A DNA stretch of 64,000 bases from Rhipicephalus microplus. Lineage: Eukaryota; Arthropoda; Arachnida; Ixodida; Ixodidae. The notes below the pieces were generated by a model. That model had not been told where the DNA came from, ran no database searches, and worked only from the letters and a program-made list of their open reading frames with translations. The stretch is taken from assembly GCF_043290135.1 (NCBI RefSeq), contig NC_134710.1, forward strand, positions 201,370,692 to 201,434,691. Direction: 5' to 3'. Each line of letters begins with the position of its first letter. Position 1 is the stretch's first letter. Below are positions 57,725 to 64,000 of the stretch, piece after piece. Both the position numbers and the translations under genes were made by a program.

Positions 57725-58196
57725 TGTGGTGAGTCGAACCAGAAGCCATCGTATCCCACAGTTCCCTGCGATTGCCCATTTTACCAGTCACCTATTGTGA
57801 GCACAGCCCACACACCAACACGACGAAGTCGGTTGATGGTTGATATAGCAACGCGTCCTCACTTCCATTGCGGTCTTTCGCGTTTCGGTTTCGGTTTCGC
57901 CGCAGACTTGGGGAGAATTTCATTGATTCGCAGTAATTACTATAGGCCGTTTTCCCGAAAACTCAAAGCGGCAGTCGGTTTTTCGGGTGAAGGACTCCAA
58001 TTTTTTCATCTGACTGTTTATAACTCCAATAATTAAAAAGCGATTATTTTAGCTTTCCTAATTACCGTTCCAAATACCATCTTCCACCCTCTTAAGATGC
58101 CTGCCACTATATAAAAGCAACTGTGAAGACAGCAAAGAAATGGCGCCCTTTTCGGATTTTTCAGGAATATTGGACACATTTATTAAAACACCCTGT
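57725..58196 (-). repeat. Right long inverted repeat of the 2.16-kb TIR element
   Basis: Its reverse complement shares an ordered set of blocks with 56038-56590. It keeps the canonical outer end ACAGGGTGTTTTAATAAATG better than the left arm, where GGG is mutated to GAG. Confidence 0.8.
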
Positions 58197-58287
58197 ATAT
58201 GAACAGTCTTGGCGCATTTTTGCCGCTTCCGTCGCCCTCATGTCCCGGATAAGTATATGTACGACATATATGCGTAAAAAAAATTCT

Positions 58288-58368
58288 GAAGCCTTCGACC
58301 CGGAACTCGAACCTGCGACCCCTCGCTCCGCAGCGTGTGGCGTCAGATAACTCAACCACGTGTCATGC
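58288..58368 (-). mobile_element. tRNA-like SINE head remnant
   Basis: On the minus strand a B-box-like GGTTCGAGTTCC follows GTGGTTGAGTTATCTGAC (A-box-like) at tRNA spacing. The T stem pairs badly, so it is a decayed tRNA-derived sequence. It differs from Ruka and from the array tRNA. Confidence 0.4.
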
Positions 58369-58565
58369 ATGCATGCGCCGGCGTATCAACAGTGAGTTAT
58401 TTGTACACACCATTCACCGCTTGCAGTACGCAGATATCAGAGGAGCTTGAGTGTGTTTTTTGAAACAGAACGCACCTATATTTTCTTTGAATTGCCCCCT
58501 TGAGACGCGAACAAAAAAGTATAGCCCCCTATTTGTACCCACTGGTGATGTGCAATGGTGAAACG

Positions 58566-58711
<146 letters not shown>

Positions 58712-58712
58712 C

Positions 58713-58951
58713 ACCCCGCCGCGGTGGTATAGTGGCTATAAAGGGTACTCGCAGCTGCTGGCTCGCAGGTCGCAGGATTGAATCCCGGCTGCGGCGGCAG
58801 CATTTTCAATGAAGGCGAAAATGCTGTAGGCTTGTGTGCTCAGATTTTGGTGCACGATAAAGAACTCCAGGTGGTCCAAATTTCCGGAGCCTTCCACTAC
58901 GGTGTCTCCCATAATCATATGGTGGTTTTGGGACGTCAAACCCCACAATTC
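58713..58951 (+). mobile_element. Ruka-like SINE, full length, diverged, adjacent to the CA microsatellite
   Basis: Head CCCCGCCGCGGTGGTATAGT, B box AGGATTGAATCCC, body CCAGGTGGTCCAAATTTCCG, end TTTTGGGACGTCAAACCCCA. The D-loop part has an insertion (CTATAAAGGGTACTCGCAGC). Because its 5' flank is microsatellite, the target duplication cannot be defined. Confidence 0.92.
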
Positions 58952-60275
58952 TCTGCGTGGTTCTTTAGGTGTATTATACAATTAAACAATTGAAATTCCT
59001 TATATATTGCGCCACGTGGTGCATCGCAGCAATGTATACACAGACACCGCTTCACGCGAGCCGCTTACAAAAAGCGAAGTGATAAAAAAAAAGCTACAAA
59101 TTGGTTTTGCTAATACTGTCCGGTGGAAACGTGCTCGCAAGCACAAGCTAAAGACGCTGACCTGAATGAGCGCTCTTTCACTATTCAAATCAAAAGGTAA
59201 AACTCATTTGTCTGTCCTTCCATTTTCCTTGAATCAGGCATGGAAAAAATTTCCCTGAGCGCAATTAGGGTCACGAGGAAATCAGTTTTAATGAGCAGAA
59301 AAGCTGAGAAGACTAATTATTTCATTTCTTATCTCATCGGAACAACGTGGCAGGCAAAATAATTAAGCATTACAATGTAGAAGGTGGAGTTCTGAGTGCG
59401 TGTGCCGTCGCAGTGGGATGGTGTGAAGGGAATGAAAGCAAGTTACGATCTAGGGACTAGCGAAGCTTGCGAAAGAATGAGCAGGTCCTCTGGGAAGATA
59501 TATGGCGATTCAAAAAGACGTTCCATTGATTATTAGTTTTAAAAGGAATTGTTCTACAATGGCTGACAATGTTTGGAGCTTTGTATTTGGGAAATAATCT
59601 TGGGATGTTTCAATGATGGCTTTTTGGTACCGAGGTTGAACTTAATTTACAGATATTATTTGATCAGCCTTTATCGTGTTATATGGATATGTCGCTTCTG
59701 TAAGTCCTCATACGAAAGTAAATGTTCACAAACAAATACATATCGTGGAACGAATGATATCACCATTGAATTTATGCATGTTCATGGGTTGTGAACTCTT
59801 ACTGTATTACTAGAACAGAGATTTATTATCCGAGATTGATTATTACGTGTATGACACTATGACAAAATGAGTCTTTTGCACACATTTTACGTTAAAACAT
59901 TGAAAACACTAAACGCTGTGGTAGGCCGCAGTTTGCGCTTCGTTCGAATGGCATGCTGCGTATGGTCGTAGAGTGCGATAGGTACACATAGTGGTGGCCA
60001 ACAGTTATATATAGTAGAAATACGAGTGATCTTCTGAATAATGACACATATTCTTTAGAAAACGCTTTAGGAAAAGAAAATTCCATCTAATGTAGACTGA
60101 TAGGTGCTACAAACAGCCATAAATACCATAACTGTGCTAACTAGGCGTTAACTAATTGTTAGGCAGTTATAACTTGGTTACTTTATTGTGATCAATTACT
60201 TTAGCGGTTTTTATTGCAACGGAATTGTTACTAAGTTTGCAAGGCACATACACTCATAATCGCACCTGTGGGTGG
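58952..60275. other. Non-coding DNA, no gene recognised
   Basis: AT-rich after 59.2 kb. No shared repeat or protein-like frame. Confidence 0.4.
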
Positions 60276-60420
60276 AGTGCATTTTCAGAAAGACAGAGAG
60301 AAATATAATGCGAAAGGCAGGGATGTGAACAGGAAAACAATAACTGGTTTTCTACCCTGCTTTGTGGAAGGGGTAAGGGGAGAGAGAAAAGTAAGAAAAA
60401 ACTTGGTTGGCCCCTCTGTC
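60276..60420 (-). repeat. Short dispersed repeat, same family as 46.07 kb
   Basis: It carries GACAGAGAGAAATATAATGC, GAAAGGCAGGGATGTGAACA, CTGGTTTTCTACCCTGCTTT and GGAAGGGGTAAGGGGAG in the same order as the 46.07-kb copy. Probably the antisense of a LINE 3' UTR. Confidence 0.5.
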
Positions 60421-61181
60421 ACAGCAATCGGTATAACAAAAAAAATGAAGCGTGTCTTCTCAGTGTTTATTGAACAATAATGAAGGAGTGCTTGCACCAT
60501 GTCTATATTGGTGTTGGCATCTATAGAAACGTTTGACGTAAGTATATGTGCCCATGTTGACGCATACTGGCAGATCTTCGTCCCGCCGACTAACGCTGAA
60601 GATAATGATTTAGTCCATGAGGTAGCTAAAGTAGTTTAACGCAATCTGGACACAGCTTATGCCGAGTCCCGCGAAAATACAGCATCAACAAGCACGACAA
60701 ACACTGGTACTATAAATGTCTACGCATTCACAGCGCCGTCATTTGGTGAGAGAAACGCCGAGGTGGGCGCTCCCTAGGAATAGCGTAACCCATGCCTGTG
60801 CTCATGCAGATACCACCCAGCGCTCCAGGGACGCGACAGGCAGAGTTCGTCGCTTGAGCCGTGAACGCGCGAAGGCGTTCCGCTCTCTGGCTTCTCTTCC
60901 GCTGCACCGAAAGTTGTTGACCGAAAACTAAACCTACCGAAGCGCTCGCTGTTGGCGCCCGTTAATGCCATGATGCAGTACTTCACAAAGTTTACTTCAC
61001 CAATCCCAAACGGTAGTGCCACATCACCCCCCCCCCCGCCCCCCAACCTACCATGATCCCCCTGAAAGGGAGAAGGTGTAAGAGATACAGTGTGCGTTTA
61101 TAAAGCCTCGTGCGTGAGCATCGGTGGCGCATTAGTTGAAACACCTGGCGCATATTGTCGCGGACCGAGTATAGTCGCGGT
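60421..61181. other. Non-coding DNA, no gene recognised
   Basis: It contains a C-rich run at about 61028-61042. No protein-like frame. Confidence 0.4.
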
Positions 61182-61426
61182 CCCGCCGCGGTGGTCTAGT
61201 GGCTATAGGTATACTCGGCTGCTGACCCGCAGGTCGTGGGATCGAATCCCAGCTGTGGCGGCTGCATTTCCAATGGAGGCGGAAATCTTGTAGGCCCGTG
61301 CGCTCAGATTTGGGTGCCCGTTAATGAACCCCAGATGGTCAAAATTTCCGGAGCTCTCCACTACGGCGTCTCTAATAATCATATGGTGGTTTTGGGACGT
61401 TGAACCTCAGATATCATTATATCATC
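61182..61426 (+). mobile_element. Ruka-like SINE, full length
   Basis: Head CCCGCCGCGGTGGTCTAGTG (A box intact), B box GGGATCGAATCCC, complete body and end TTTTGGGACGTTGAACCTCA with an ATCATTATATCATCA tail. The flanks GAGTATAGTCGCGG and GAGTAGTCATGGG are similar but not a clean target duplication. Confidence 0.93.
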
Positions 61427-61659
61427 ATGAGTAGTCATGGGCTTGGCTCCCAAGTAATTAAAATTACTGAAAATTTTTGTTCTACTTTCTCTGTGATTTT
61501 TATTTTACAGGCGCATATATTTGACGTAAGTATACGTCATTGAGGTATTGGTGGACCTTGGCATAGAGCAATTTTGTGTTTAAATAAGAATCAGAGGGTG
61601 GGGGGGGGGAAGCAGGCGAGTACAAACACAAAACCGCACACCCACAGAAGTGCTATCGC

Positions 61660-61985
61660 TGAAAGAGGCGATCACTCGTCGAAACTTCAAAAGCGCCTTT
61701 GTTGTTTCTGGCTGGAAGCTTGATCGTTCAGACATTCTCAAATCGATTGCTCAGAAAGCGGCTGGTCGTTGAGGTGCGCAAACACTGTTGTAAGGGATTG
61801 TCTGTGAAAGCTGTATACTGGGGGTCATTGCATGAGATGTGTTGGATGTTTTCGTCAATGCCACAATAGTTACACGCAGCTCTGTCTGCCACTTTCCTGT
61901 GGCTGGCGAAGAGGTTTTTAAACGACACTGCAAGACCGGCAGAGAATCGATGTCTCGGATGTATACATATATAAAGATACGCTGT
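61660..61985 (-). pseudogene. LINE pol C-terminal remnant with CCHC motif (I/R1-like)
   Basis: On the minus strand a frame reads NLFASHRKVADRAACNYCGI and continues DENIQHISCNDPQY. It contains C-x2-C-x7-H-x3-C, the cysteine/histidine motif near the C terminus of I- and R1-like LINE pols. After one frameshift the next frame reads HLNDQPLSEQSI, then, after an in-frame interruption, TKALLKFRRVIAS. This matches the usual order L-D-N-R-P-L-S-E followed by T-K-A-L-L-R-F-L. At least one frameshift and the absence of RT and RNase H make it a dead fragment. It is unrelated in position to the plus-strand LINE at 50 kb. Confidence 0.75.
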
Positions 61986-63003
61986 TGTTCCGGTAACTTT
62001 TCTAACAGATCCCCGTTTTGGGCAGTGAAAAGCAATGATAAAAGAACACCGACGTATTTATTTGTGCACTTGTAAATAGTTTTGAAGTAGAGGGTCACGC
62101 GCCCCGAAAATTTCTGCAAAGTGGATTGGTCACGCAAGGGTGCCAGCCACGATTTGTCCGTGGTGCTTGTAGCGTAAGTGTAAAATTGGACGTTATAGTT
62201 TGCGAATAATAATTAATTATTTGTTAGGATTGTTAACGTAACATCGATGCCATCAACAGTGCGCTTTCCAGTGAGGCTGCGTGCGACTCTCCGTACTTCA
62301 TGGAAACCGGGCAGCCGTGCGTGTCACGAATATTACTTGCTCTTCCCAATGTGGTCAGGGATCCCCGCAGTAAATGAACTGGGTGCGTGGCTCTTGCACA
62401 TGAGTGACCTCGAAATAGGTTGACGGATGAGCCTCCCCGTTTAGGAGAATATAACCGGGCATATTCGGTGCTTTCTTTTGGTTTTTTTAGTTTCTTTTTA
62501 TTTTTTCGAAGGGTGTGGCAAACATTCGTCTGCGCTGCGTGCCGCACAACAATAGTCTGCGGTGGCTCAGGGACGCGATGTCGGCAGCGCTGGTCAGCTG
62601 CAGGGGTCCGGACGGTGGGCCCTCAGTACACATGGCCAAGCGAAGGTCAGTGCCCTAAGCAGCAGTGGAGACAGTGGAGCAGTGGGGCAGCAGTATGCGT
62701 GTTGGAGCCCGGTCGCTGTCCCAACGTGCTTCCCCGAGAGCACCGCGCTTCTCCTAAAGACCACTTGTACATGTCGAACACACGTTAGTGTTATGCTGTC
62801 AAAGCTTCGTAGCTCTACGATTTCTATAGAGTACGTGGCGCAATGACACGTCGAGCGGCAACTGTAACAAATGACGCATGTATTTTGAACATCGTTTATA
62901 CCATTTAAAAAGAAGTAACATTTGCATCACAGAAACACTGAATAAAAAAAATGAAATTAGTATTTAGGTCCAAGTGGTCTCTTCCCATCTTTAAGCAGAT
63001 TCG
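61986..63003. other. Non-coding DNA, no gene recognised
   Basis: Frames up to 122 codons with no domain. The part next to 61985 may hold more decayed LINE sequence. Confidence 0.35.
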
Positions 63004-63060
63004 ACAGGTGGGTAACGATAATTATAATTGTTGGGGTTTAACGTCCCAACAGGTGGGTAA
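63004..63060 (-). mobile_element. 33-bp Ruka SINE micro-insertion with perfect 12-bp target duplication
   Basis: ACAGGTGGGTAA at 63004-63015 and 63049-63060 flanks 33 bp. On the minus strand the insert is TGGGACGTTAAACCCC plus an AACAATTATAATTATCG tail, that is, only the last ~16 bases of the SINE and its tail. Confidence 0.88.
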
Positions 63061-63119
63061 GTTGCGTGGCATAGTTCTGCACCACTTATACTTGCTCGAT
63101 GGTCGGGATGTATAGGATA

Positions 63120-63190
63120 TGCTCTGAGAAAGAGAGAGATATACTGTACTAATGTGTGAAAGGCAGGGAGGTTAGCCGGAATCAAAACAT
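63120..63190 (-). repeat. Short dispersed repeat fragment, same family as 46.07 and 60.28 kb
   Basis: AGAGAGAGATATACTG, then GTGAAAGGCAGGGAGGTTAG match the first half of the family. The GGGGAAAGG half is absent. Confidence 0.45.
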
Positions 63191-63344
63191 GTGGCTTTAG
63201 AGGCACGGGCGTGCTAGTTGGCTAAAACTTCACCTGGTGACATAGGAGGATTCACTGCTAACTGTACTTATTGCAACGTATTTCGTATTCATTTGAAGGT
63301 TTCCATGCATTCATTTCGCGTCTGCCACGGCTCTCTGAAAAATA

Positions 63345-63345
<1 letters not shown>

Positions 63346-63426
<81 letters not shown>
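63346..63426. repeat. (TA)n microsatellite
   Basis: About 40 dinucleotide repeats with unrelated flanks. Confidence 0.95.
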
Positions 63427-63429
<3 letters not shown>

Positions 63430-64000
63430 GTGAAGTCAGGTCTAACCAAGAAAGTCACTGGTAGTCTTTTTTTTTTCTTTTTGTCTCAGAGTATGTGGTA
63501 ATCAGCAGTACGTAATAAGGCCATATTACTTGGTCATGCAGACAAATGCACTGTCGCAAAAAGAGAAATAGAAAACGCGTACGATTTCTCTACTGAAAGG
63601 AATGCCAAACACACACGCTGTTACAGGAAAGAGAAAAAAAGCGCGGAATGAGAGAGTGAACACATATCAGCCAGACTTGCATAAAACTCTCTGTGCTAGC
63701 AATGGTGCTGTGAGAATGGAGCGAGGCAAAGAAACAAGAGTAGGACATGCACACAGGGGCGCTGCGTAACACTGAACCGGTCATTCGGGACGGTATGACT
63801 GAAAAGCTGCATTAGTGCATGAAAAGCCCACTAAAGCGATAACTATAGTTCGTCGATTGCAAACAAATGAAATGGCGCGTTCTTCAAAACTGCTCTTGAA
63901 GCTTAGCCAAATGTGAGCGTTGCCGAAAGGGCTTTAGCGAAAGGCTGTAGTGCGGCATGTTTGCGAAAATGAACAGCTGCTCAGGGTCACTCTTTTTTTG
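63427..64000. other. Non-coding DNA, no gene recognised
   Basis: No protein-like frame or shared repeat. Confidence 0.4.

Larger units (their letters stand above)
56038..58196. mobile_element. DNA-type element with ~0.5-kb terminal inverted repeats
   Basis: The outer ends are ACAGAGTGTTTCAATAAATG and its counterpart CATTTATTAAAACACCCTGT, each next to TATA-like bases, so a TA target duplication is possible but ambiguous. The interior (56591-57724) has a 105-codon minus frame (57240-57557) and an 87-codon plus frame running into the left arm, neither recognisable as a transposase. I cannot assign the superfamily. The arms' divergence shows the copy is old. Confidence 0.7.

Noticed and set aside
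61162..61440. Target duplication for the SINE at 61.2 kb
   Set aside because: GAGTATAGTCGCGG and GAGTAGTCATGGG need gaps and mismatches to align, so not accepted.

Overview
This window is non-coding, repeat-rich DNA from an arthropod nuclear genome, most likely a hard tick of the metastriate group. The main evidence is about a dozen copies of a tRNA-derived SINE that I recognise from memory as the tick family Ruka. LINE remnants, long microsatellites (TA, CATA, GGAT, GACA, CA) and the absence of any operon-like or continuous coding structure agree with this. I found no host protein-coding gene I can defend. Nearly all long reading frames are antisense or chance translations of repeats or GC-rich DNA. 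The window reads as an intron or intergenic interval.

Layout. 1-22 kb: mostly unique DNA with a 0.5 kb MITE (3.3 kb), a 1 kb minisatellite-bearing repeat ending in GGAT repeats (10.6-11.8 kb), SINEs at 6.7, 12.8, 15.8 and 19.6 kb, a stray copy of the later tandem unit (16.35 kb), a probable LINE 3' end (17.8 kb) and a GACA/GACG-rich repeat (18.8-19.3 kb). 22.1-26.5 kb: the most unusual locus. Eight and a half near-identical 462-bp units each carry a tRNA-like gene on the minus strand. The array abuts (TA)n tracts on both sides, and the whole is enclosed by 129-bp inverted repeats.

26.5-41.5 kb: a SINE with target-site duplication (27.1 kb), a second 1 kb minisatellite repeat (29.3-30.25 kb), a second GACG-rich element (30.9-31.5 kb), a long (TA)n (32.65 kb), a textbook SINE insertion (33.74 kb), a GC-rich belt (36.4-38.3 kb) and a partial third GACG-rich element (41.3 kb). 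41.8-51 kb: a 5'-truncated CR1/L2-type LINE, a GC-rich block (44.5-45.3 kb), a diverged inverted-repeat pair (45.6/46.6 kb) and an I-like LINE remnant interrupted by a SINE (50 kb).

53-64 kb: a probable solo LTR (53.4-53.65 kb), a cluster of four SINE insertions within 1 kb (55.2-56.1 kb), a 2.16-kb element with roughly 0.5-kb inverted repeats (56.04-58.20 kb), two more full SINEs (58.7 and 61.2 kb), and a LINE C-terminal remnant with a CCHC motif on the minus strand (61.7 kb).

How the parts interact: the loci act as targets and inserts for each other. SINEs sit inside a LINE, inside a long-inverted-repeat element and next to microsatellites. Two SINE insertions are only 33-34 bp long yet keep perfect target-site duplications, which is direct evidence of extreme 5' truncation during retrotransposition.
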